Source: Morella rubra
Lineage: Eukaryota; Streptophyta; Magnoliopsida; Fagales; Myricaceae
Direction of reading: 5' to 3'
DNA length: 64,000 nucleotides
NCBI GenBank assembly: GCA_003952965.2
Contig: RXIC02000097.1
Location: 1 to 64,000 of the forward strand
Shown: positions 1 to 10,254 of the stretch, piece after piece
How positions within the stretch are numbered: the first letter of the stretch is position 1
Layout: every line of letters starts with the position of its first letter
Notes under the pieces: generated by a model
What the model saw: the letters and a program-made list of their open reading frames with translations, nothing else
The model's database searches: none
Told to the model about the DNA's origin: nothing
Made by a program: the position numbers and the translations under genes

Positions 1-271
1 CGCTGCTATAGGTGAAACCAACATAAAGGGTTATAGTGGCGGTCACCTAACCGCCGCTATAACCCTATATCAGACCGCCGCTAAAAACATGTAGCAGCGG
101 TCACCTGGCCGCTGCTACAGATCGTCCGCGGCAAAAAGTTGGCTCTATAGCGGCGGTCCGACCGCCGCTGTGTGACCACCGCTAAAAAACCGCTGCTATA
201 GATATAGCAGCGGTTTTGAAGCCTATAGCGGCAGTGTACGGCCGCCGCTATAGGCCTTTATTTCTGTAGTG
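1..271. mobile_element. CACTA transposon, terminal fragment
   Basis: The piece ends in TTTCTGTAGTG at 261-271, which read from the other strand is CACTACAGAAA, a typical plant CACTA terminal inverted repeat. Inside it the word CCGCCGCTATA and its complement recur many times in both orientations, as expected for the subterminal transposase-binding repeats of CACTA elements. The rest of the element lies outside the window to the left. The target-site copy would be the three bases after 271 (AAA), which cannot be checked here. No coding sequence is seen in the piece. Confidence 0.8.
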
Positions 272-807
272 AAACTTCTTTAATCTCTTAAATACTTTAA
301 CCAAACATAAGCCTAGCAAATTACAACTCAATTTGGATTTAGTTTGATACGAAAGTTCACCAACACATAAATATACTAACAACTTATTAGCATAAGAATT
401 TCAATATATGTTATTTTCGAGAATCAATTATGATTAGTTAATGGACATAGTCATAATTTGTAGAAGCCTTGTAATTCAGAATAAAAGATATAAGGAAAAA
501 AATTCATCATGATCCTATGGCCGAGATCTGAACTTCCTAAAGATCCCATGCTAGATCACAACAAGGATTTTCTAAAGAGAGTACTGAATAAATATGCTAA
601 AGGTTAGCCATCATACTGGTGAAATTAGAAATTAGAAACTCAAACGACGTCTATGATGTGTGAATCTAAAGGAGGTAGATTATTGAGAACGCTCAAGCAG
701 GTGAGATAAAAAATTTCTTCAAAATTCCCAATATTATTTGGTGAATTTTATTTTTCCACAAACTTTCACTTTTATCTATTAAAACAACACTTCTTTCTGT
801 TTTTGCT
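272..807. other. AT-rich stretch without a recognisable gene
   Basis: Between the CACTA end and the TNL upstream block I see no ORF of note, no RNA gene and no repeat shared with the rest of the window. It is probably spacer DNA upstream of the TNL cluster. Confidence 0.5.
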
Positions 808-1066
808 TTGCTGAACACTAAATTTTTTTTCTCTGTCGATTAACACTGACTCACATTAACACTCTTCATTTGCAATTTTTTTTCTTGCTTCAGAATTATT
901 GCAGTCTTTTTGAGGATACACATGTTTAAGGAATTATGTTTCCTTTCTTATCAAATCATCAAGCAATTCCATCTCTCCAATGGTCCTTAAAAATATTGGA
1001 CCTCATTTTCTAAGTTTATTGTTTTTGTTGTCACTTTATTAAATAGGAAACAATATTACATTTGGG

Positions 1067-1868
1067 CTCCATTTGTTTTACCTTATTTTACTTCCTGTAA
1101 AGTATTTTATATACTTTCGACTGTTTGGAAAGCTTTGTAAAATACAGTTAACCGAAACTTAATTCGGTCAACCGTAAAACAGTTTTATCTTTTTTCGGGG
1201 TCAGAGTTGGGTTTTGAAACATGAATTCGAGAAAATTTAGGTTCATTTTCGAATCTAATCTAACCCAAAGCTAAAGTATTCAAAGGAACCTGACCCCGAC
1301 GGTTTTAGCTTTTTTTGGGGTTGGGGTCGAGTTTTGAAACATGAACTCGAAAAAAATCAGGTTTGTATTCGGATTTCTAACCCAAAATCAAAGCATTCAA
1401 AGGAATTGACCCCGACGGTTTTAGATTTTTTTGGGGGTCAGATTGCAAATTTCTTGCCCCAATTTCGTCAGGGTGGAGGAAATCTGAACTCAAACCCGAT
1501 TTGGACAGCCCTCCCCAGTCTCGACTCTCATTCGCTCATTCAACTCTCACTTAACAGTCCCCTCTCTCCCTCTCTCACTGATCTCATGAAGGCTTTCAGT
1601 AGTTGCATCTCTATCATGGTTGGTCTCCTTTCTTACTCTCTTGAAAACTTTTTTATTTTATTTCAAATTGATGTTAAGAATTAAGTTTATTAATCATATA
1701 AAATTACGAAAAATACAACGACGGTAAAATATTAAAAAATACTTTCAGAAAATATATTTGATGTAACAACCAAACATAGGAAATTAGAATACTTTTCTGA
1801 AACATAATGCATTTGAACAATTTTACCCAAAAAAAAAATACTTTACTTTAAAAGAAACGGTGCCTTGG
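1067..1868. mobile_element. MITE-like insertion in copy A
   Basis: Copy B runs straight through this point, so the stretch is an insertion specific to copy A. Its ends are loosely inverted: GGCTCCATTTGTTTT on the left, and on the right AAAAGAAACGGTGCC, whose complement is GGCACCGTTTCTTTT. The motifs next inside (TTTTACnnnnTGTAAAGTATTTT and its complement) also pair. No transposase is present. A clean target duplication is not visible, so the superfamily (hAT-like is possible) and the exact ends are uncertain. Confidence 0.5.
1186..1436 (+). repeat. Tandem repeat, about 2.1 units of about 120 bp
   Basis: Two consecutive units share GGGTTTTGAAACATGAA, TAACCCAAA, GTATTCAAAGGAA and GACCCCGACGGTTTTAG in the same order. 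The array lies inside the MITE-like insertion. The open frame through it (1334-1684) looks like a by-product of the repeat and is not called as a gene. Confidence 0.65.
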
Positions 1869-2390
1869 TTAAACCAAAGTTCAACATTTAAAAATTTGTA
1901 TTCTAAATCAAAGTGGGCCTATAATATGCTAAATTTCACCCCAAGTCCCTAAATATGGTGTACATTTTACTTATAAAAAATAAAAAATAAGACGTTAAAT
2001 AAATTGCTATTGACTTCAAATTGACATTGCTGAAGTGTGAGGCATGATCGATGATGTAGGAGAAGCTCACCGGCGGGCGACTAATAAAAGAGACACCACT
2101 AACTTCTTTCTGTGTATTTGATTTGATGAATTCATATCTTTTTTCCATAGCTTAACATTAACTCACATTAACACTCTTCATTTGAAATTTTGTTCTTCCT
2201 TTATAATTCCCTTGGAATTCTGTGTACTTTCTTATCAAATCGAACCACTCAATCTCTCAAAAATCTTGGGCCTCATTTTCAACGTTGCTGTTTTTGTTGT
2301 CACCTCATCAAATGTTCTGCGTCAAATGTATGTATATTGTTGATCCAGATCCCCTGCTGTTAATTTCATTTACTTTTGCTGGTTCCCTCC

Positions 2391-2525
2391 TAGCTGCGGG
2401 GACAGAAGCTGTGGAAACAATGGTGTCACTGGCAAGACAGAGTCATTGAGTTGATCGCAGTCGAGGAAGGCAATATTGTTCCTGCTTATCAAAAACTATT
2501 TGCTTCCCCTGTTTTTAGAGTCGCT
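2391..2525 (+). other. Conserved exon-like block, copy A
   Basis: The core, with GTCATTGAGTTGATCGCAGT and GAGGAAGGCAAT, is shared with 12459-12578 and 48970-49061. It is preceded by an acceptor-like CTCCTAGCTGCGG; copy B has the cleaner CTCCTAGCTGCAG. In copy A the frame open in copy B is disturbed by a small indel near 2440. It may be an upstream or 5'-UTR exon of the TNL family, or an exon of a separate duplicated gene. I do not recognise the peptide. Confidence 0.4.
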
Positions 2526-4117
2526 GTATTACATTTTTTTGAGTGCATTGAAGTCCTAGAAAAATCAATCTAGAGAACCTACCAGAGAGGCTTCTGCTTC
2601 TAACGTCAAGGGTCCCCTGTTTGATCCATCTAAAACTAAAGCGACACCTTCTCCCTCATGTAAAAATATTGGTGATTGGTGTTTATTAGAGGAATCAAAT
2701 TATTTACACAAATAATCACTTCTTTGGGTAAAGTGGATCATTATTAGTTGGTATTTTTGAAAGGAATTCGTCCCATGTCATTCGAGTGAAAGAACAGCCA
2801 GCGACTAGCTATCAATGAGAATCTTAATACTTTGGAATTCCATAGTCATGTCTAAGATTCATATGCCAGACATCGATGATCAATATGAAGATATACTGAA
2901 AACGGGGGAAGCAGAAAGCTTAATCTTCCTCGCCCCTGCCTTCACAGCCACCTAATTGGTCGCCCCTGCTGATCGCCATTACCTTCTATCTTGTTGTCCT
3001 CTGCACCTGCTTGAACAAGTTTACACTAATAGAATATTGTTAGAAGGACTCATTCGAGGGAGCTAGATCTCCATGCTTGCTGGAATGTACTCGACGATTC
3101 AACAGCTTGTCAATAAATACATTAATATCTTATCAAGATAAATGCTACCCAACCTATATTATTCTATTTCCTTTCAATAATCAAGTTTATTATTTCTCAA
3201 ATAAATAAGACTATATTGTAGATGCAGAGGCTTGAGAAAGAAGATCTTCAAAATTGTTTTTCCTCGTCCTTGTTTTGGTTTGTCTTACGTTTTATTGGGT
3301 CTTGTTTCTCAGTATAAATTGAGGAACAGAGCAGTGGTTCATTTTGAAGAACAGAACAGTGGTGCTGGTACGTAGGTGGCGTTTGGACCCACTCCTATAT
3401 ATACTTGGCAAGACAGCTTTTCAGGAAGATAAGCAAAGGCTCAACAAAACGAAGAATGTATTGTTAAATTTGGATTTTGACGGAGACAAAAGGTTCGTAT
3501 CATCAAAGTTGTTTTTTATGGAGCCAACTGGGAGCGGGGAGCAGACTAACATAAGCTCCTGGACTTTTTGCCACCAAGCTGGGTTGTGCTCCTTCCATAT
3601 CCTCTGTACTATTTGCAACAGTTACAGAGTATCTAGAATTTTAGTCTGATACACAAATTCGTTTCTAGCAAGCCCCACGGTATCCACAATAATAATGGCA
3701 GCCAAAAGAGCAAAATTCCTCTGTTCAGCTTCGCTGATTCTCAGCTGCTGACATGGATACAGAATGATCTTTATCCATTCAGAAATAGATTGAAACCTGA
3801 AAGTTTCCAGATTAATAGGCCACCTAGTTTCTCTCCGGCTTCACTTCAGGACTTTGCGCTGAGGTCATGAAGGATTATTAAAATACAACAATTGCTTTGG
3901 TGTTACCACAATCAAATAGGTTCTGATGAACTGGAGGATTAGATGTAAGAAAATTAAACAAAGAGAAGAATACGGTCCTTTATTGATGGCTGGAAGTTGA
4001 ACTCCAGCTAGCACACAGAAAAGAAAAACACAAAGAATGGAGAATCAATTGATTATTCTAATGGAGCCACTAGTCCCGTTAGGAGTCCGCCTTCCTTCAC
4101 GTTGGGTCCTGCCGTCC

Positions 4118-4621
4118 ATGGTCACTCCAATAGCCTCGCCATCTTTTTCTTCCTCTTCTTCAACACCTCGTTGGATCCATTAAGTTTTCCTTAGTTTTCA
4201 CGGTGAAGACACCCGCAAGAGTTTTACAGATCATCTTTATGGTGCTTTGAAATGGAAAGGCATTCTAGCCTTTAGGGACGACGAGAAACTCAAGAGAGGA
4301 AAAGATATTTCTAAAGGTCTCCTGAAGGCAATACAAGAGTCTATGTATGCCATTGTTGTTTATCTCAGAAAATTATGCATCATCTAGATGGTGTTTGATT
4401 GAACTTGTAGAGATAGTCAGATGCAGCAAAGACTTGGGGTTGACGATTTTCCCTGTTTTCTATCACGTGGATCCATCGGACGTACGAAAACAGATGGGTT
4501 CATTTGCAGAAGTTTTTACTAATCATGAAAAAGACCCAAGGGTTGATATAGAGAAAATGCAAACATGGAGATCTGCTTTAACACAAGTGGGCAATATCTC
4601 AGGTTGGGATTTACATGATAG
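4118..4621 (+). other. TNL exon 1: TIR domain
   Basis: ATG at 4118 opens MVTPIASPSFSSSSSTPRW, the leader typical of TNLs. A stop (TAA at 4181) then falls exactly where the usual Tyr-Asp before VFLSF should be. The TIR follows: VFLSFHGEDTR with His in place of the common Arg, a BB-loop-like RDDEKLKRGKDI, then a one-base insertion near 4357 that shifts frame inside IVV-LSENYASS. In the new frame SSRWCLIELVEI keeps the Glu that is catalytic in TIR NADases, and FPVFYHVDPSDVRKQ is intact. The exon ends GWDLHDR with donor GT at 4622, the usual TNL exon 1 end. Confidence 0.88.
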
Positions 4622-5089
4622 GTAACATATATGTTTTATCTTTCAATTGTGTTTTCTAGAGTTAGTGTTTGGCGGACACGATGTTTACGTTCGGATTGTG
4701 TTTGGAGAAAAAAATAGAAAAATTCTAGCGCATTTATTTTAGCAAAATTATTCAGCTAATTTTTCTTTACTTTATATATCCTCATCGCCAGGAACAATGT
4801 TGAATCAATATTTAAAGGGATAAATTTCCATTTTATCCTTATGATTTTATTTTATTAAATTTAAAATCTATCAAATTAATTAGTCTTTTGAGATTTGAGG
4901 TTCATCAAACTTCGGTCTTCCTTATTCTTATTTGATAGATTTAAAATATAGTAGATTAATTTAATAAATTTTAAAGTAGAATAATTAATCAAATATGATG
5001 GTAAATCACCTGTACGAATTTCAGATTTATTTTATATTTCAAAACCCAAAAACTGAGCAGAAAAACAAAGGTTAAAATAGGGTTAAAAC

Positions 5090-5991
5090 TAGGGATGAAC
5101 ACGTTTGGGCTAGAACCGACCGGGCCGACCCAAACCAGCCCAAAATCGAATGGGCCGGCCAGTTTGGGTCCAGCCCGGTTCGGCTGTCGGTTCCCAAAAT
5201 CCCAAAACCGATTGGGTCGGTTCGGCCCACGGTTTTGGGTACCCAGAACAGTGGGCTGAACCGAACCGAGGGTATAAGGGGGATTTCGTCTATTTTTTTT
5301 TTATTATTTTTAATATTAAATGGGGGGAGGGAGACGATGTCGTCTTCTACCACCCCGCAAAAATTTCTTTTCTTTCGAATGTTTCACCCGACGGCCCCTG
5401 TACCCCCTTCTTCACAGATTACCCTTCAACCTTTTTCTCTCAGAATTCAAACCCAAGCCGCCCCCCTCCCACCGCCCCACACCTCTCTCTCTCTCTCATG
5501 CCATTTACGATAAGAACGAGGAAATCAGTGTTGGTCCTACTGGATTTGGTCTCTCTCTCTATGATTTAAGTTTTTCTGCTCTCTCTCTCTCTAATTTACT
5601 TCCTCCCCTCTCCCCATGGTCGTCATTGTCTCTGTCTCTCCGTCTCTTTTGGTGGTTGATTATGGATGACTAAGTTTTGGTGGTTGTTGGTGGATGATTG
5701 CTCTGAGTTTTGGTGGTTGTTGGTGGCCTATTGGTGGTGGTTGACGGCTAAGTTTTGGTTTCTGTTTGTTCATCAATTTGGGTTCTGTTTTTTCATTTTT
5801 TGTTATTCATTTTGGTTTTCGATATGTCATTTGAGTGCATAGGGACCGACTGAACACCGACTGCTGTCGGTCTGGCCGGTTTAAAGACCTATCGGTGCGG
5901 TTGTCGGTCCCTATTTTTCATCAACCGAACCCCTCGGTTCGTTTGATGGTAGGGGTTGAAAACCGAACCGAGGGGTCGGTTTTCACCCCTA
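5090..5991. mobile_element. Non-autonomous hAT element in TNL intron 1
   Basis: The ends are TAGGGATGAAC on the left and TTTCACCCCTA on the right, an inverted repeat of the TAGGGGTG type. Each side carries the 8-base target copy GTTAAAAC (5082-5089 and 5992-5999), exact and of hAT length. Internally there are CGGTTCGGTT-like repeats near both ends and CT-rich microsatellite in the middle. No transposase is encoded. Several overlapping open frames here are by-products of the low-complexity sequence. Confidence 0.85.
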
Positions 5992-6002
5992 GTTAAAACC
6001 AA

Positions 6003-6417
6003 ACGAAATCCCAAAAGTAAAAAACTAAGGTGCGGTGGAGGGAAAGGGTCACCCCATCCACAATGCCTCTCTCGGATCTGAAGGGGTGTGTTGCAGGGTC
6101 GACAGCCCCGCCATGGTCCACCTCCAGCCAAGGTAGCAGAACCCCAAGCCCGCTTTGGATGGGTTGGGGAATTAGGCAGGAAGGGGAGGTGCGGGTTGGA
6201 TGTGTCACCTGCTCAGAGCGGTGGGATCCACATCCGCACGAGATGGTGCACTAGTTAAGGGAGGATCTCCCTTCTTGCCTAGAGGTGTGTTGCACGAAGT
6301 GGTGTTGGGTTCCAACCACTCCACAACACCTTGTCTTGGTGGACGGAAGGGTAAGTTGGAGGGGAACCCTCTCCCTTCCATTGCACTCTTCTTTTTTTTT
6401 TTTTTTTTTTTTTTTTT
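6003..6417 (+). repeat. GC-richer segment with poly-T end, possible SINE
   Basis: This part of TNL intron 1 is clearly richer in G and C than its surroundings and ends in a run of about 25 T. It holds GGTTCCAACC at 6308-6317, which resembles a tRNA-type B box (GGTTCGANNCC). Some plant SINEs end in a T run. No convincing A box and no target duplication are visible, so the SINE reading is weak. The alternative is a fragment of an unrelated repeat. Confidence 0.25.
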
Positions 6418-6654
6418 ATTGGATTTATGTTGTCTCTTTGTGTTTAATCTGCTTAGGTGATGTTTTTCTCTGTTAAATGTTTGTAAAGAGACATAATATA
6501 GATGAATTGGTTCCCGAAAGGAGAAGTTAGGAAAAAAGCTGAAAACCTAAAAACGATCAGGTGTCATACTCGGTCTATGTGGTATCTTTTTCTGATTTTA
6601 GAGATCAAAGACAATATACTCTGTATCTAACAAAAAGCGTGTTTTTGTTTATAG

Positions 6655-7735
6655 GCATGAATCAATTGTTATTGGCGAAATCACTGGAAGGATATTTCTT
6701 GAATTGAATCATAGATTCTCAAGTGGTTATAAGAAACTTGTCGGGATAGACTCTCGTGTTGAGGAAATGATGAACTTACTTGATATCGGATTGAATCAAG
6801 TTTGCTTTATAGGAATTAATGGAATGGGGGGAGTCGGTAAGACAAGTTTGGCTGAAGTCATTTATGATAGAGCTTCCTATCAGTTTGAAGCTAGCTGCTT
6901 TATTGCTTCTGTAGAGAAAAAACCACAAATTGTGGTCTAGTTTCTTTACAAAAGCAACTTCTTTCTAAGATCATAGAAGAAGAAATAATATATGGGATGA
7001 TCTTGAGGGACTGCGTGAATAAGTAACAGATTACGTAGTAGAAAGGTTTTTATTGTCCTTGATGATGTGGACAAAGAAGAACAGCTAGAAGCATTGGCAG
7101 GGAGCCATGATTGGTTTGGTTTAGGGAGTCGAATCATTGTCACAAGTAGAGATCGTCAATTGCTGGAAAGACATATGAATTTATGTATAAAGTTGAGGTG
7201 CTAAATGAAGATGAAGCATTGCAGCTGTTTAGTTTGTCAGCCTTCAAGAAGCTCTATCCAGAAAATAGTCATGTGAATTTGTCTAAGGATTTTGTGCTTT
7301 ATGCTCAAGGTCTTCCTTTAGCTCTTAAAGTTTTGGGTTCCTTTCTTTTTGGAGAACAACAAATGCATGGAAAAGTGCTTGGAATCAACTTCAAGAAAAT
7401 CCTAAAAGAGAAATTTTGATATACTCAAATAGGTTTTGATGGACTAGAGGATTTGCAAAAAGAATTATTTTTGGATATTGCATGTTTCTTCAAAGGAGAG
7501 AAGCTAGATGACATATTTGAGATATTAGAAAGTTTTGGTTTCTATCCAGACATCAATATTGAAGTTCTCATAGAGAAATCTCTCATCACTCTTTCATCTC
7601 AAGGGTTGCTTAATATGCACGATTTGGTACAAAAAATGGGCCAAGAAATAGTTCGTCGTCAGTCCCTAAAGACCTGGCCGACGGAGCAGATTGTGGCATT
7701 ATAATGATATCCTTTATGTGCTGAAGAATAATACA
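6655..7735 (+). other. TNL exon 2: NB-ARC domain
   Basis: It begins in phase with exon 1 (R-HESIVIGEITGRIF) and runs through LVGIDSRVEEM, the P-loop GMGGVGKTSLA (about 6821-6853), kinase-2 VFIVLDDVD (about 7048-7074), RNBS-B GSRIIVTSRD (about 7127-7156), GLPLALKVLGS (about 7309), LFLDIACFFKG (about 7466) and MHDLVQKMGQEIV (about 7615, the MHD motif). These motifs lie in several frames. Shifts occur near 6925, 7020, 7180, 7380-7430 and 7680. The exon ends ILYVLKNNT with donor GTAAGT at 7736. NB-ARC normally binds ADP or ATP as the receptor's switch; this copy cannot yield one. Confidence 0.88.
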
Positions 7736-7846
7736 GTAAGTTAAATCTAGATAAAATAGACAAGTTTATTTTCATTCTGATTCTTTTATATTACGTATTT
7801 ATCAAATATTTGCACCACAGCAAGTAATATATTATTTTGGTTACAG

Positions 7847-8176
7847 GGAACGGATGTGGTTGAAGGCATAGTTCTAAACTTACCTATTCAAATAGAGGAG
7901 CCCTTGAGTGTTGAAGTATTCTCACAGATGAGAAAACTCAGAATTCTTAAGATTGGCAGCATAAGTATTACAAAAAGGTTTTCTGAACTTTCTAACACGC
8001 CGCACACTCTTGAGTGGGAAGAAGAAATTTTGAAATCTCTGCCAATCAGTGAGTTACGACTTATGGAATGGTTTCAGTATCCTTTCAAATCTTTTCCGGC
8101 CAAATTTGAAGCGGACAAACTTATCGAACTCAATATGCGCTGCAGCAATATCAAACAAATGTGGAACGGAATTCAG
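7847..8176 (+). other. TNL exon 3: LRR start (NL linker)
   Basis: Exactly 110 codons from acceptor CAG|GGAACG to donor CAG|GTAGGA, open throughout: GTDVVEGIVLNLP, then VFSQMRKLRILKIG, LRLMEWFQYPFKSFP, KLIELNMRCSNIKQMWNGIQ. This is the standard TNL exon joining NB-ARC to the first leucine-rich repeats. The fragments at 51844 and 52827 start with a relative of its second half (LRLMVWVSFKSMPSNFESD). Confidence 0.9.
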
Positions 8177-8270
8177 GTAGGATTTTCGGTTAGGCGAATG
8201 TACATTTTTCTTCTTCTCTCTTTTTTTATTTGGGCCATTAGTACTCACCCAATTTAATGGTTTCTAGCAG

Positions 8271-9012
8271 AGTTTAGGAAGCTTGAAACGCTTTGACTTG
8301 AGTGGTTCACAAAACTTGATCGAGACACCCGACTTTACGAAGTGAAAAATCTCGAGATATTAGACCTTGAAGGTTGTAAAAGTTTGTCTAAAGTCCACCC
8401 ATCAATTGGAGTTCTCAAACGGCTTAAACTGTTGGATCTGAGTTCTTGCAACGGTCTTGAAACACTTCCAAATAAGATGAGCTTAGAGTCTCTTGAAGAC
8501 CTAAATCTTTCTGGTTGTTCAAGGCTAAAGAAATTTCCAGATGTTGTGGGAAATATGACGTCTTTGCGTTTACTTTATTTGGATGGCACCGCTATAACAG
8601 AATTACCATTGTCGTTTCAGAGTTTATCTGGCCTTTCACATTGTCTTTACGGGGTTGCATAGGACTCTCAACTCTTCCGCGGTTTATTCATAGCTTGTCA
8701 ACCATTAGATTTCTGCAAATATCTGGTTGCAAACTTGAGGAATTTCCAAACTTGAATAGCATGGAATGTCTAGAGGAGCTCTATGGGTATAAAACTCGTA
8801 TAACACATTTTCCATCCCTCAATCTACGTCCAAAGAACATGAAGACCTTAAGACTTGGGGGATTAAAGGCTTTGCCACTTCCAGGAAGATATTTATTGTT
8901 GCAGTGTTTTAGTCTAAGAGGCAATGAAGGGACCTTGCATATTAAGTTTATACCTGATGTCGTAAGTATTGTCCAAATTCTACATTTGGAAGTAGCAAGA
9001 AGAGGCTTATTG
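8271..9012 (+). other. TNL exon 4: leucine-rich repeats
   Basis: It starts SLGSLKRFDLSGSQNLIETPDF in phase with exon 3, then has six or so repeats such as LKLLDLSSCNGLETLP, LEDLNLSGCSRLKKFP, LRLLYLDGTAITELP and FLQISGCKLEEFP. LRRs in TNLs contact effectors and hold the receptor inactive. Two shifts break it: a missing base near 8341, where TKVKNLEIL is expected, and another near 8640, between SGLSH and LSLRGC. Donor GTGAGT is at 9013, and a CT-repeat lies in the short intron that follows. Confidence 0.87.
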
Positions 9013-9022
9013 GTGAGTATCT

Positions 9023-9056
<34 letters not shown>

Positions 9057-9122
9057 CTTCTTTTTGTTTTTATTTAAAACAACCCAATCAATCACTATCC
9101 TGATTTGGTTTTTCTATAACAG

Positions 9123-9929
9123 GGGTTTACTTATGGTCCCAAGATAATGTATGGCTCTTCTTTGGGATTTGGAATACCTGATTGGTTCAACAATAAAAGC
9201 AGTGGTTCCTCTGTAACACTTCCCATGCATTCAGAGTGTGATGAGAACAGGAAATGGCTTGGATACGCTATGTTTTTTCTTTATCAGAGTAGCGGTGGTA
9301 ACTCTTTGTTAACTCCTTTTCAGGTTTTAACGTGTGAGGAGGACACTGATCCTTTCTCTTCCGTCTGTATTCAGTTCGATTGTGAATTCTTGACGAATTA
9401 TCCACAACTTCCAAAAGCATATGTTCGTGGTACTAGACCCTTTGGCTATGGGACGTCAGTGGGAGTTTGGGCCTATATACCAGCTCAGTGGTTTCTGAAG
9501 CACTTCACAAATTTGGATGGATTGAGCTACATTACAACTTCTATCTCGCCAACATTCGATTCATATAAATGGAAGATCAAAGAGTGTGGGGCGCGTCTTG
9601 TGTATCCGCATAATGCTTCAGAGTTCTACGAAAGCATTGCTCCAAGTGGTAGTTTGGGAGTCGAATTCTATCGCCATATTTCTTATTATTTGGAAAAGTG
9701 TAGTGATGATGTGCAACCTCTCCCTTTCATTGACCTTGTTAACAAAAGTGTTGATGTTGGAGCACCATTACAATATCAATTGGGTCGACCCTTACCGACG
9801 TCCTCTGAACCTAGGGGGTATGAGGGTTGTGAATTCCCCGACCGGTCAAAGGTTCAGCGTTGCAGAGGGAGAAGAAGGGAGAAAAAAAAAAGTGGGTCGA
9901 CCCTTAATTACAAAGGTGGAGTCAATTAA
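9123..9929 (+). other. TNL exon 5: C-JID domain
   Basis: After acceptor AACAG|GGG the exon is open for 268 codons. It carries the post-LRR C-JID (jelly-roll/Ig-like) domain: IPDWFNNKSSGSSVTL, KWLGYAMFFLY, VGVWAYIPAQWFL, WKIKECGARLVY. In solved TNLs such as ROQ1 and RPP1 this domain helps bind the effector. The tail beyond about 9780 (from GRPLPTSSEP to a basic RCRGRRREKKKSG) is unlike C-JID. It contains GGGTCGACCCTTA twice (near 9782 and 9894), so the native stop may have been replaced by other sequence. Confidence 0.88.
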
Positions 9930-10254
9930 GAAGCATTTTCAAAAGCGCTTCAAGTGGTAACCATTGTCCAAGCTTGACAATGCACAAGTGCAAGCATTAT
10001 GAGAAGAAGTTGAATCAAGCAAGAAGTAATTGCTCAACCGCATTCTCAACTGTGGTCACTTAATTGTGGAACAACTACCTACCCGGTCGCTTTTTGGAGT
10101 ATTGCTTTTGGTTGAGGTTCTTTTTGAAACTTCCGGTAAGTCATTCTCCCTCTTGCTTCATCTTAGATCTGTAAAATTAGAGCTATGCAATTTCTTCTTT
10201 GGTTTTTAGAGCTCACTTTCCCATTTGTTAAGATTGCTCATATCACTTTCCGAG
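9930..10254. other. Spacer between the two TNL 3' copies
   Basis: No open frame of note, no repeat match and no RNA gene were seen here. It separates the stop of the TNL pseudogene from the second LRR/C-JID copy and probably contains the duplication junction. Confidence 0.4.

Larger units (their letters stand above)
808..3990 (+). repeat. TNL upstream block, copy A
   Basis: This stretch precedes the TNL pseudogene and recurs as copy B (11530-12955, resuming at 28081-28634) and in part as copy C (48970-49510). Matches by eye are 808-1065 with 11530-11790, 1885-2490 with 11806-12550, 3250-3310 with 12895-12955, and 3317-3990 with 28135-28634. Copy A alone has an insertion at about 1067-1868 and an extra stretch at about 3417-3580 that copy B lacks. 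It therefore looks like the 5' flank of the TNL gene, duplicated with it and since diverged. A TATA-like CTATATATA lies near 3400, about 700 bases before the TNL start; whether it is used is unknown. Confidence 0.75.
4622..6654 (+). other. TNL intron 1, enlarged by insertions
   Basis: The donor is AG|GTAACA at 4622 and the acceptor is TTTATAG|G at 6654. At about 2 kb it is longer than the other introns of this gene (about 0.1 kb each). The excess is a hAT element (5090-5991) and a GC-richer segment ending in poly-T (about 6003-6417). The flanking intron sequence is AT-rich and featureless. Confidence 0.75.
4118..9929 (+). pseudogene. TIR-NB-LRR-C-JID resistance gene, decayed
   Basis: Members of this family are intracellular immune receptors that detect pathogen effectors and signal through TIR NADase activity. 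Five exons with consensus splice sites fit the classic TNL layout: 4118-4621 (TIR), 6655-7735 (NB-ARC), 7847-8176 and 8271-9012 (LRR) and 9123-9929 (C-JID). The start at 4118 gives the usual serine-rich leader before VFLSFHGEDTR. The order of domains, the intron phases and the motifs GMGGVGKT, VFIVLDDVD, GSRIIVTSRD, GLPLAL and MHDL are all recognisable. Exons 3 and 5 read through cleanly. Exon 1 has an in-frame stop and a frameshift, exon 2 about six frameshifts and exon 4 at least two, so no full protein can be made as the sequence stands. Because the lesions are mostly one-base indels, some could be assembly errors. Confidence 0.9.

Noticed and set aside
5072-5673. Several overlapping open frames on both strands in TNL intron 1
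   Set aside because: They lie inside the non-autonomous hAT element, in CT-rich and repeat-rich DNA, and share no motif with known proteins.
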